Positions 12,051-24,553 of a stretch of DNA of 64,000 nt are shown in pieces. Where the stretch lies: contig ML133457.1 of NCBI GenBank assembly GCA_003864495.1, positions 1,674,001-1,738,000 of the forward strand. The letters run 5' to 3'. The position numbers and the translations under genes were made by a program. The first letter of the stretch is position 1, and the number at the start of each line of letters is the position of its first letter. The stretch is from Nemopilema nomurai. Taxonomy: Eukaryota; Cnidaria; Scyphozoa; Rhizostomeae; Rhizostomatidae. Below the pieces are notes generated by a model. That model saw only the letters and a list, made by a program, of their open reading frames with translations, was not told where the DNA came from and did not search any database.

Positions 12051-13619
12051 ATGCAGTGCGAAGACTAAAAACTAAGTAACTATTCTAAAAAATCGTAAAA
12101 GAACCAAAGAAAATGAATACTATGATGAGATGGATGTAGTCTGGTCATCTTCGTACTACCATGATCATGGTTTGATTGTCAATTCAAACCGGCGAGCTGA
12201 ATATCGACTTCGCAATGGCGATGCCGCCAATTCAGCGCACGAAAATGAAGCGTCACAGGGCATTTGGCCTCGCGAAGCCGGGGGTAATCCCAGCCGCAAA
12301 TGGGTACTTCCCACAGAGATGAGTCCCAATTTCTTTTTACGGATAAATTTGTGTTCTTCCTGTTTCCTCGGAGGTCTAGCTTTTCTGATATGGGAAAATA
12401 CGGCAACTACGAGTCGAAACTGCTCAGATCAGAGCAACAAATTATCGCTTTCTGTGGTAAGCAATTTCAACCAATAACCAAAATAATAAAGACCATAATG
12501 ATAAATATTCAAATTTGCTTTCATAACCAAAATGACTTCTTACTCCCATCTTGAATGCTTAAGGTATATATGTACACAATTAATTGTAAAAAATATATAT
12601 GACGAAATTTAGCACGTTTGGGGAAACTTTAGCTTTTGTCAAGGAGATAATCACAAAAGGCTTCTTCCCGTACCTACTAGCAAATCATACATTAATGAAG
12701 TTCTTGCATGATTGAACCAACTATAAAGAAGCCGAGTATAACCAAATATTGATATGAATTAGGTCCTAAAATAATGCCCCGATGTGCGATCCAGCAAATG
12801 CAACCCTACGAGAACCCTCTACCCCTTAAAAAATTAGGCCCACTTGATATACAGTCTCCTATATCTCTAAACCCTTTTTCGCAATAGACCCACTTAATAT
12901 ACCCTCTTCTACAATTCTCCGCATACTCATGAACTTCCTATCTATAAAGTGGCACTTCCAGATTGAGTAATTTATGCCAAAAAATAAAGAAAAAAGTCGA
13001 TTGAAATGCATGCCAATTGGGGCAAAAAACAAGGCCCAGGCAGGAGACATAAAGCCCTCAATATAAAAGTCTAATTTCTACTATGAGGAAAAATTAACCT
13101 TTGAGTTACTATGAAAAAAGTTCTAAAGATGTTGCTGTTTCATAAAATTGCATCGACGAAAGGATGCCTTGAAGGACTATAAAACACAGAGGATGGCACC
13201 TGAAGTTAGTAAAAGATGGACAGGTTAGCCCGTATTCGAAATCAAGCGTAGGAGAAGGCGCTATTGGGGGCACGTTACCCTTTTCAACGACACCATGAAA
13301 TGGGGTGTCAAGCTCTTTTCCAAACCATCTTCAGCCCCCTCTAGGGGCGACTGTGAAGTGAACTGGGGTCAAACCCGGACGCCAGTAACCCAGTCAAACC
13401 CCTTCGCCAATCGACTGCACAATGGTATGAGTAAAACGGAATCAAATTGAAGCAAGTTTGACGTAAAAATACTGTGTGACTGGAGCTCAATGTGTAACAA
13501 TTAAATGAATTAGGATAATTTCTTTATAATACAAAGTTTCATCTTCAACAAGCCTGGGACGAGATGACGTCATTAAACGAAAACTTGCACGCGTTGGTAG
13601 GTCAGCTGCGGAGGAACAA

Positions 13620-13740
13620 CATGGATAGGTATATTGTAGACTACCTTTAGAAGAACATGGGTAGGTATATTGTCTACAATATACCAACATGGGTAGGTAT
13701 ATTGTAGACTACATCTTATTGTAGACTACCTTTAGAAGAA
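13620..13740. repeat. Tandem and partly palindromic repeat around GTAGGTATATTGTAGAC
   Basis: The motif GGTAGGTATATTGTAGACTA recurs about three times, with ACCTTTAGAAGAA following two of the copies. An inverted piece, GTCTACAATATACC, lies between them, so the block can form hairpins. Confidence 0.7.
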
Positions 13741-16700
13741 ATATCCGAATTTTACACACATGTTAAGTTAAGAACATTGCGATGAAATGTCGTAAATGCC
13801 TCCATCATAGAATCAAATTTCAATGACTTTGTGTATCTCAATTTCAATGACTCAATGACGTTTTGCTTTGGTCCCGAACGCAATCTGTCGTTATATGGAA
13901 ACTGATAGGTTAGCTAAAACACAGGTAGGGATGTCTCTAGGCTTCATTGCCGTAAAAAATCACAAGGAGAGGTCAAGTTTCGGTTTAAACATCCAAATAC
14001 GTGCTTTCCAATTTCCTGTTTATGCGCTTGAAGAGACCGCCGACTTTCCATAAAATACCTGACCTGGTAAACTCCCTCTTTTCTGAAAATTTTCTTGAGC
14101 ATAAAGCCCTGGTCAAACGATCTAACATTACACGTAACACTTCAAAACAATTAAAATGTTGTACGTGGGCGGCCAATAAATTTTACTTCTTTGACCTTTG
14201 AAATTTGAACATTTCTCATTTCATCCAAAATCGAAATCGAGGATGTTGGGTGACCCAACAAGATGGTCAAAGATTAATAATTTCGCCCAACAGCGTAGCA
14301 GTTGGATCATATGGCCAGAGCTTGAAGAAAAATGCTACAAAGAGTGTCTCGAATTTTCTGGAAACGGGCCTAATGATTATTGCCACCGAAAGGGGCTGCC
14401 CTCTGCCAATGGCGATAAAAAATTGGGAGTAGGCAAACTTTGATGAAAATTTAATGCAAAGAAATAATTTAAGACACTTTTTATAAATTTCGAAAAATTG
14501 TAACCCGCAAAAAGTGGGGGATATGGCTTCCCGGTTACCGTCTGTCTAATAGGTGAACCCAGGAGAGCACCTATGATGGTAAACGGTTATTCTGCCACTT
14601 CGAGAAGGCTTCCACCACACAGAGTCAACCCTTAAAATTCAGTTAGATATATACAGGACATCTTCGCTTTGCCTACCCTGTTTTGTGCCTAATGTCTATG
14701 GGGGGACTTGACCCCTTTATTTTTATCAGCCCCTTTATTTGCCTTTTCTTTTCTTAGAGCTTTTTGGCTGTTTGGTTAGTGCTTCCGCTCGTGTACTTTA
14801 TACGTAGCTTTTGGTATGAATTGTTCAGGCATTCTCTCTAAACTGTCGCATATATCAATTCATAACTTTTTAAACAGAATAATTTATATCACTTCCAGTT
14901 TTCTCCGGCTAGAATGGCCCCTGGATGTTACCCAGCAGGACAACCTCGCGAAACTGCAGCTTCTGTAGGTAGACAACAAAAAATTCCAGGTGATGCTACC
15001 CCCCGATTCGCGGATCAGAGATTCTTTCCGCTGTGAGGGAATCCCCGAACATTCAACCTGCTTTAGAAGGCCGTTTTTATTCATTGCAAATCATCGCAAT
15101 AGCCAATGTTTATTTATCAAGCTGATTACAGGGCGAGTTGAGCAGGTTGCGACTGATATTTCCACATAAAACTCGCCATACGGAGCTGAATAAACGCATT
15201 CGATTTGTTTCAGGCTTGGAAAGCACTGTGCCAGCAGGCACGTAGCAACCAATAAATATAGCAACAACAGCAACCACACAAAGGGACTTCTAACCCACAA
15301 AGCCTTGAATGAAAATTTATCGATTCTTTGAAAACTTGTGAAAAAGCAGTCCTGCTAAAAACCAATTCAATTTTCCGAAATTCTGGGATCTTTATGATAC
15401 AGTGATTTTAGAACAGAGGGTAAAATCTACTATCCTATTACTCGTTCATTCGTTCTTCCTTTCTTCTACTCTATCGTGTATTCATTCGTTTATCCATGTA
15501 TTAATTCACTACTTGCGTGCTGTATGTCGATATAAAACAATTTTTTAGGGCTTTCAGTGCTTTCAATCACATTTCAGTGATTTTCTGCTGTTCAAACTAA
15601 CCCGTAAATTTCGGGAGCATACCTTTATACAAACGATAAACCTTGCGTGAAGAATTTATTTGGACCTAAAACCGATCCATCTATACTTTATAATCGCTTG
15701 AAACTCAAAAACAGACCTTTTTGTAAACAAGCTACTCATAAAAACAACAACCCGCAAAGCATTTGAAACCACACTTTTAGTAGGAACATTAATTCAGCAT
15801 CAACAGAAGTCTAGGAAATTTTTCATGGAGGAGCTAATTCTATGCTCGAAATGCAAGGTTTTGCTAAATAACAGAGGACTAGAAACAAGGTCCACTCAAG
15901 TACATTAATATGATTGAGATTTTACTCCATCAAATTAATCTTAAAAAGCCATAACAGCAATTGTTTCAGAGAATTTGGATTCTTTCGCAATTTAGACTCA
16001 TTTAAGTAAGAATGAATTATAGTGTTTATATGAGTTTGAACACTGGCAACGAAGGTTTTGTATTCGAATCGCTGTAATTTATGAGACACTAGGGAGGCGA
16101 ATGAGCAAACTGGACAGGGGCGAAGTGCCTCGACAATTCAACTCAATCAACGAAAAGCAAAGGTTTGTGAACGTGTCATTTACAAGTGTCAGAAAGTGAC
16201 AATGGCGCAATTCCTTAAGGTTTGATGTCGTGAAATGTAGAAACCTCGTCGCTTTCCAAAAGGGCTCCTGTTGCCTTGTTCCCTCTGGATAAAGGGAATC
16301 AGGGACTTCTTTGGGGGCTCGATCGTAGTTAAGAAATTCCAGTTGTTCATACAGAAACCCTCAGTGCCCTCCGAAAAGCATTTTGTTAAATTTTCAAAGG
16401 AAAAATTGTTTCGAAAGTAGACTGAACATAGCAGAATTCAGAGTTTTGCAATTTCTGTCGAGTTTTTAGTACTCGCATTTTGAAAATACATGTAAATTTG
16501 CATTGAACAAGTTTTTCAAATAAAGAAATATCCCAATTTCTTAAATTTATCACATCATCTCAAAGAACTGATGTTTTACAAGAACTAAGGAGCATGTGTC
16601 TCAGTTTTAATCGACCAAGGGCTTTCCACTCCGCTAGGAAGCTGCCAAATGGATAGCATTGCCAGCCTGTCTAGAATATTTTTAGATAAATCTCATGCCC

Positions 16701-18520
16701 TCGCAAATTTTCAATCTTCTCCAAAACAACATTATTGGCAATCAATATACACAGCTGCGTTAAAAGTTGAAGATGACGAAATGTCGAATTCTTTGAGATT
16801 ACATTTACTTAAAATGAGAACATTCTTAAGAACAGCAAGGTAGAAAATTAATAGGAAGAAACTGATGTGAAAAGGATGAGCTTAAAAGTAGTTGTGAAGA
16901 TTTAGAAGTATTTGAGAAATTAAGCAAACGTTATGTGCTTCAAGAAGCCAATGCGACGGTGGAAGTTCTCTTTGCAAGCAAACACAGATTATCTAAGAGC
17001 TGGACAAAGTTTCGTCCTCCGTAACCTTTTCGTTTGCGAGCTGGAACGGACAAATGTGGGCCTTTTCATTGTAAACTCGGAAACCACAGCAAACATTCTC
17101 AGCTAGCAAACCTACTGAAACTTTTAGTAATTTTCATTTACTTAGATTTTTGCAAAATAGATGCATGAATATCTTAAATGATCATTCCTATGGCTTTCTC
17201 TTTAGGACTCTAGAGCCGTTTATAAACATTGGGCTACACAGTTTTTAGCAAGCGCTGCAAAAGCGATTGAACACTGTAGGGAATTGCCGTCAGCATTGAA
17301 GCTTATGTGTTCTGCTATATTTTTCCATTACCAGAGCCCTGTATGGTCGGAATAAAAATGTACTAATACTATGTTTTACAAATACTGGAAGCTTGAAAGT
17401 GTTTTTGGACCATTGGAAAAATAGGAACTGTGGAACTACTGCGGAGTGGAGGGGGAGATGCCTATGGAGAGGCTCCGGAGGCGCGTGAAGTGAGACCAAG
17501 AAACCAAGACCATGTCTTCTAGAACGATTTGAAACGTTCATCTGCATTATTTCAGTCCAAAGAATCTGCTTTATTTCTTGCATGTTCAACAAAAAAGGTA
17601 ATTTTTTCATTAGGACCAATGAATTATCACTGTATCAACCATGCATAGATCATGAGGAGTTCTACCCAAAAAAAACGGTGCGTTTAAAAGTTCCAATGAC
17701 AAGAACTCCGGACACGCTCAGTACCCTTATGGTTTTTGCGAGCATATTGATACATTATTTTCAATTTAACAAAAGCTCTGCATTAATAATTAGTCTCTTA
17801 GTTATCTTGCACTATCGAGGCTGATGACATTTAAATGGAATGATAGAGCAGTTACTTAAATATACGTTTTACTGCGTTGTTATAATCAATTCATTTTTAA
17901 TTGTTTACGCATGGTGGCCTGGTAAGTGCGTCAGGACTTTCTTTTAGAAGGGCTTTATCAATCGAACTGAAAGTTAAAAGGATGCTCCTTCAAAATCAAT
18001 TATTAAATGAGCCATTTTCGACAGTTCAAGCATTATTCTCTTTAAAAGCATTGGTCGGTAGCGCATGATTTTTTAAACTTCCCCCTTTGTATGACAACGA
18101 TTCTCATGCCTTCCTCTAGAAAGGGACAACAGGAGTAGTGATCGGGAGAAAAGATTGAAACTAGCCTTATCTAGCCGTTTTTATTTGAAAATAAATGGAA
18201 ACGGAAACCTCGGTTGTTTCCCAAACGTAAATTTTTCTGCAACGGTTCTTTTTCTACGGTTATCTAAGAAGTCGTTAAAAATCTCTCCCTCTCCGATTGA
18301 CAATAACGATCAAACCTTTGATTTTCATTTTGAGACTTGAAGCCTGATTTACCAGAGAAAGTAACTTTATATTTGGCATATAAAGGGATAAAAACGCCAA
18401 AGTAAGTATTCGGGGGAGAATGTTATACTTAACATAAAAATATGAATTGTAAATAAAAACATCAAAAGCAGATAAAGCTGATAACTCAATAAGAAAGTCT
18501 CCACCTCAAAAACTGATAAA

Positions 18521-18633
18521 TTTGTTTAGATTGCTTCCACCTCAGATATATTTGTTTAGATTGCTTCCACCTCAGATATATTTGTTTAGATTGCTTCCAC
18601 CTCAGATATATTTGTTTAGATTGCTTCCACCTT
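18521..18633. repeat. 30-bp tandem repeat, about 3.8 copies
   Basis: A 30-bp unit beginning TTTGTTTAGATTGCTTCCAC and ending CTCAGATATA is repeated three times without change, then once partially and diverged. The near-identity suggests recent expansion. Confidence 0.9.
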
Positions 18634-20842
18634 AATTTCTCGTAGAGAGAAATCGCATTTGATTAGCGGCTTGGAATTTAATCGATGCTTTGCCAATCAT
18701 AATGCACTGAAAGAAGAATAAAGTCAGAGAAGAAAGAAAATGAACAACTAACCCGAGCAATATGAAGTGTCTGCATCCGAAGGTGGGCTTCTCTCTCTTC
18801 TTCAATCTCACTTGTTGCAAAGCATTTGTTATGCTGGCGTAGAACCCCCGTTGCCTTTATCCTTCATTGACTCGGCTCCCGAAATAAACTCACCCACTCG
18901 ATTTCAAAACACTGTAATTGGAAATGTTAATATTGAGGAAAATTCCTCTCTAGAAGCTTTTAATCACTGCCTTGCTTGTGCTAAAGACTCGGCTTATTCT
19001 TAGCAAAAATGATTTCGCTGAATACATGCTTGTTCCTAATCAGAATCGTTCGCCACTTTGCAAGGCCACAAATCAAGAAATGAAGCTGCTGGATAGGCTC
19101 TTATCGTATCGAGATTGCGTCGTATTTGGATAAATGCTTTCAAATATAAACGCACCTGTCGCATTTGGTATAGGGACCTCCATCACCTGTCACCCTGTGC
19201 CAACCGGTTGCAATTCAACCATTGTAAAAGGAAGCAAGCGTTTACAGGGGGTGAAGCTGTTATATATTTTATTTATCCGATGGAAAGTAGCTGATAGCAC
19301 ACAATGATTAGAGGCATTAATTAAACAGAATACTTGAAACATTGGCCTAACGGGGCTCTGTGAAGGGATTTGTACAGGGTTCTGTTTAGAATCCCTGAAG
19401 ATTATTCGTTGGGTGGTGGTAGGGGAGGGGGTGAGTTCGGTGCTTCCTTAAAGGAATAAACGTGTTTTGTGTGAATTTGGCCTTGCCAGAACACTCAGAG
19501 CCATGAAGTAGTTTTATCAGTGTTCTGATACGACGCTTAACTATTCTTGTTGTTTATCACCACTGCAGAATTTTATCACGTTTTTGACAATTTTGGCAGG
19601 TAAATCATTCTGTTCATGTTAAATGGTAGCTTCTTTTTCTACGTTTCTTTTTGTCAGACAATCAAAAAAGCAATTAACTCTCCTTCCACATAACAAGAAG
19701 TCTTCGTGTGCCTTTCTATTCATAACATACTTACTATCCATAATTGAAGACCCTCTGATTAAATCTGGCAAAGGAAAAACTAGTTATTAAGGACCTTTCA
19801 AAGATTTGCATTGGAGCTCCAGCCTGATTTCCGATTTTATTAATAGAGAGTAGGGGCAAGGTATTTCGTATGCCACCCTAATGCAAACCCTTTAGTCATA
19901 ATGGGGAATTGTCACTAGGGCCTACCCCCTGCAAGACATGTCTACCTATGACTGGTACCCTAATTATTGCATAATAGTTGCTCTTGCGTTCAGCTTACGG
20001 AGATATGTGCTTTTATAGACTAGATAGATCACGAAAAAAATGATACATTCTGAAATTCCCTCCACCGCGCACTCATCTCTAGCAAAGAACTCTTTAGCTA
20101 TTTTCCTTTATAAATAATAAAAGAAAATTCAATTTGGAACATACTGGTCCCTATTCGTCTTGGTAAAATTGGGAGACTAATGTGTTTCTTTCGAATGAGT
20201 GGGAATGGAGAAGGTTTTCAAAAATCAGTAATGTTTAAAATAAATTAACTGGTGACTCTCCTAAACTGTTACCAGTATTATTGCTCTTCGCTAATATAAG
20301 CTTTGTCAAAAGCAGTAGTCCAAACTTCAAGGTTTTCTACCTTCAAATAGCGCCTTTCGAAAAATGCATATTTCAGCACGGCAATAAGAGCAACCGATAA
20401 GACGCAAATAAAAAGTTTTGTGAGGATATATGTCGATATATGAAGATGAGATTAAGTCTGAAATTGATCGAAGTTTTGATTTCCATGTTGATTAGTTGGT
20501 TAGCCGACTAGCTACAAACGCACAGATAATTCTTGGAAACGCAAGCGTATGTTTCTACCAGAGCAGGGGAGATTTGGTAAACATCACGCAGATTATAAAC
20601 ACAGGGCTTGCTTCCAGCCACATATAGATAACATTTAGTTTTAAGTAAAGGGCTCATTGAAAAAAATTGTTTTCCTTGATGTGCCTACATAAAAGCAAAC
20701 GGTAGAGAAAGCTTAGGGCTGGCACACCGTAAAGTGGCCGTTGCCATGGACACCTGCAATAAGAGGGGCCAAGCGAGCATCTACCCCCTGCCTTCAGCCA
20801 CTAGAGGCAAAAGGGGGTCTTTGAGTAAAATGAAAGTTAGTA

Positions 20843-20878
20843 AATATAAAATGGCACAATGAATATAAAATGGCACAT
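20843..20878. repeat. Short direct repeat AATATAAAATGGCACA, two copies
   Basis: AATATAAAATGGCACA occurs twice close together in non-genic sequence. Nothing else is visible around it. Confidence 0.55.
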
Positions 20879-22764
20879 TTTAAGAAGCAGCATTGGTAAA
20901 GCATAGCAGACTTCTTCTAGAAAGGCTAAGGTTTAGATTTAAGAATCCTTTCACCTAGAGGTATCACAAAGAAAGTAACTTTAAAAAGAGAGGTGCCATT
21001 AAGGAAGACCGGTGAGTTGGTGCCCTTTCACAAGTCTGTCCCCACTTATGTGCTGGCGTTCCTGACAGTTTCTGATCTGATCGCCTCTTACAATGGACAA
21101 AAATATGACCTTAAACGCAGTGACAACGCTAACTACCAACAGTGATGGGGTTGAAGTGGGGGCATGGTGCAAAGTCCCAGATTCTTGCAGCCACGCCCTT
21201 TTTAGCTAAAGAGAACGCGTTTTTCAATGGCTAGAGAAACTATAAATTTTTTTGGGAGAATTAATGTACCACACAAAGTTATCACCCCCAAACATCTTTT
21301 CTGCAAATTTAGACGAATTACAAAATCGATTCTGTCGAGAACGGGGGTTGACTTGTCTCCCCGTGGCGACGCTACTTCCTTGACCACGTTCTAAAGTTCA
21401 GCATCTGAGGCTAGATTTCCCAATGGTATAAACCGCACCATTTCTATCATCGAGTTTTGGAAAACTCAAATCACATATTCTAGTCCACGTTACTCTTCTG
21501 CAGACCACACTTTCTATTAGCTTGTTTGGCATATTGACATAAAGATCCTTTGGCGGCTTCTAAAAGCGCGGAAGTCCCGCAGTTATGGCTATGAAGCGCG
21601 GCAATCTCGCAGATGCTTCTTGTGCCTCGGTGAAAACAACTTTGACAACACGTGCTCTTGGACTCGGTTCGTCTGATTTTCTTTTGCAATAATTCATCCT
21701 TTGTGAAACATTGTGCCAACAATGCGGCAACTTAAATCATTGAAATATATCAGTTACGTGCAATTGAAATTTCAAAAGTTGGATAGATTAATATTTCCTG
21801 TCAAGAACTGGCTTTAAGCAAGTTTGAGAAAGAAATACATCTTAAATTATGCTTATGAGGTTAGTGAGTAAGCAAATAGAATTGGATGAATAAAAGTTGA
21901 ATAAAAGGAATTAATGTATGTTTACTGCGTTAAAAATCAAGAAAACACTCACTCGACTCTTTGGCCTGGCCAAGCTGGACGACGCATGGTACGACGTTTC
22001 CTCTCGCCGTTTCGTGAGAAAAGCCATCCGAACAGTCCATAGGGAATATCAGGTGTTAGGCAATTAGGACCCGGGGGCTGCATCAATGCATTAGCGCTAA
22101 TTATCAGCTGGCTGATTTAAAACAATGGCGCATAAGGTAAAAACAATATGTGTACAGTATTGGTACGTCGGAGCGAAGAATTGCATTAACAATTCTACTG
22201 CCTTCAAGAGTGGTATACGGCCTTCTGATGATAGACCGCTGTCAAAGATTTTTTAAAAACACAGGTACCAAACAAGGTATCCTTTTATTTAATATGGCAA
22301 TTTGGTATGCAATTAGCCTATGTGATTCCTAGAAACATGTGTGCATAAGCATTTGAATTCCATTTACAAAGCTATCTTATGGAATTGGGGAAAATATCGA
22401 TATAGGTCTTAGGAGAATATGACCTTCTAGGCATTCAATTAAAGTCAGTGGTTATCATTTTAATCTTTTAGTCTTTGTGATTATCATTTCAACCTCTTAT
22501 CATTGCCTTATCAAATTGACGTCACGATGTGATTCCATGCGGGTGGTGGTTTTATTTGGGAATCGCTTTGGTATCCCTTTGTCGGGACTGGTGAACTACT
22601 ACAATCCCCTTTCATTTTCTCATCTCTCGGCCGGTGGTGATCGGGAACCTTACGTTGTTTAAAAAGGCCTAATCATATGCTCTTGTGTTATATATATATG
22701 TCCTACTCCTTGACTTGGCTCTATAACTTACGAACAAACACTACACATAATACATGGTAATATA

Positions 22765-23501
22765 GACCCTGTTTACACGAGACCTGGACCAGATCGGATC
22801 CAAAAGTATCCGAGGTAACACTAAAAAGGCTCAATTTTCGTGGACTGAAGAAGAAACTGCGCTTCTTTTGAAAGTAGTATTGGACTACAAAACTGCAAAG
22901 CTTGTAGGTGGACAGGATTGGGAAACTGTGAGGACAAAGTACGACGACATATCGTCAACGTTTCAGGCTGCCTATACCAGAGAAGAGAGTACTGAGTTTC
23001 CACACGCAATTGACAACCTGCGAGTTTTGTTCACGAAAGACAGGCTTACAGCAAAAATAAAGAAGATGAAAAACAGCTTTAAAAAAGCCTTAGATAGTGG
23101 AAGCATAACTGTGACAGTGACAGCATCAGGACTATCTTCCATGCTAAAAGCATATTTTTTAGACTTTCTGGATCCATCTTTTCCTAATAATCCTTCAACA
23201 CAGTAGTCTGTCAACTTGATGCTTGGTTTTCTGGAGCCAAAAAACCGCGGATTACATATTCAAACTACCTTGAATTGAAAAATATTCTGTCTCACTTTCG
23301 ATAAATAACGTAGACGGTTCCGATCTGGACCAGATCCAAAAGTTTACAAGGGGTACGGTCCAGATCGGACCCATACGGGATCACCTCTGAAAGCGATTCC
23401 AAAAGTATTCGGATAGCGGATCCAAAAGTATACGGATCCACCAGTTCCCGTGTAAACGCAAGGGCTATCCGGATCGGATCCACTCTCGTGTAAACGGGGT
23501 C
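22765..23501 (+). mobile_element. DNA transposon with 17-bp terminal inverted repeats, 737 bp
   Basis: The ends are GACCC[T/C]GTTTACACGAG in inverted orientation (16 of 17 identical). ATA stands directly outside both ends and may be a 3-bp target duplication. The subterminal regions repeat CCAAAAGTA and GGATCC-type words several times. The only ORF inside codes a Myb/SANT-like domain. No transposase is present. Two-gene elements of the Harbinger type carry a Myb-like protein beside the transposase, so this could be a deletion derivative of such an element; that is an inference. Confidence 0.75.
22823..23206 (+). CDS. Myb/SANT-like DNA-binding protein of the transposon (5' end incomplete)
   Basis: The frame is open for 127 codons to TAG and reads KKAQFSWTEEETALLLKVV, then a GGQDWETVRTKYDDISSTF segment. 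This is the spaced-tryptophan, acidic-helix layout of Myb/SANT-like (trihelix-type) domains in transposon accessory proteins. A lysine-rich helix (KDRLTAKIKKMKNSFKKAL) follows. The frame stays open upstream to the terminal repeat but has no ATG before the domain, so the start was lost or lies in a missing exon. It is probably a non-functional remnant. Confidence 0.6.
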   Translation, partial: KKAQFSWTEEETALLLKVVLDYKTAKLVGGQDWETVRTKYDDISSTFQAAYTREESTEFPHAIDNLRVLFTKDRLTAKIKKMKNSFKKALDSGSITVTVTASGLSSMLKAYFLDFLDPSFPNNPSTQ

Positions 23502-24153
23502 ATAATCAAAATATTGCAGGAAAAACCGTAAAAAGAAAGATCCGCTATTGCCAGCGATGATGAACTTTTGAGTATTAACGGGTTTTAAGGAAAAATGAGC
23601 CGAATAGTCCTTTTGAAAGTAGACGATGAATATTTCTCAAACCATTTACGGGTTTCAGCAGCCTTCAGGTTGAATGAGCACTAATAAGCATTTTGGGAAA
23701 CATTTTTAACCACGTTTTTAAGCAAGTAACCCCCGTCCTTGTTAATCGTCCCAGCCACATCTAAAACAATCACCAATAGCGAAGAAGCGAGAGATCCACT
23801 CAAAACTTTAATCAATTTTCCGCTCCAACAAATATTTTGCAGTGCTATTATCGAAGTAGTGGTCGAAGAGGCAAAACGCCCGAGCTTAAAAGCTCAATTT
23901 TTCAGGGTAGCATTCAATAACGCCCTGTTCATCCAAGAGCGATGTAGCTTTGAACACAAAACCCATTCACGAATGATGGATTCGGCCATACTTTACATGA
24001 AGAGAAAATCGAATAAGGCACGGCAAGAATAACTGAATTCAGGTCGATTGTAACAAAGTTTTAGGGGGCATCAGGCTTAAAGTTTTTGGCACGAACGTTC
24101 GTGGGGTACTGGATACAGTAAGATTTGGGCATCTCCCTTTGAAATGCACAATT

Positions 24154-24553
24154 ACACGCTTTTTTTATAAGGAACCATTTTAAAAGGAACCTACATGTAA
24201 AAGGCCGAAATATTTAAAGAACCTATACTACTAAAAACGAAATCCTTAATAAACTTTTCGATTTGAAACATTTTATAACTGCAAGCATCAAGAACTAAAA
24301 AGCCGTTTCAATTCATTTGCGGCCAATTCTCGCATAGATTGTTTGCTATTCGTGTGTCAAATGCTTCGTTGAGTAGTTTCCGCGTATGTTTTCTCGCCCC
24401 TCTCTCTATTAAGTGTTAAGGCTTATTGATGTGCAGTAAAAATTAAGGAACTTTTAAGGAACTTTTGGTACTAACATCTGATGACTTGAGGTCTACGAAT
24501 AAGGAACTTTTGGAACTAGGCCTTGAGGTAGATTCCTTATAAAAAAAGTGTGT
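24154..24553 (-). mobile_element. 400-bp inverted-repeat element, copy 2
   Basis: This is the reverse-oriented sister of 9134-9538, full length between ACACGCTTTTTTTATAAGG and its inverse. The inner GGTTCCTTATA end block is partly duplicated at one side. It has no supported ORF. Confidence 0.75.

Noticed and set aside
12130..12477. 115-codon plus-strand ORF and its minus-strand counterpart near the SLC4 start
   Set aside because: No recognisable domain. The patch is more likely GC-rich promoter or 5' UTR sequence.
17290..17619. 109-codon minus-strand ORF
   Set aside because: Low-complexity composition and no splice or domain evidence; consistent with chance.
18751..19003. Plus-strand open frame with fairly balanced codon use (SASEGGLLSLLQSHLL onward)
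   Set aside because: No ATG start, no family resemblance and no clear splice acceptor. It could be a transposon fragment but cannot be supported.
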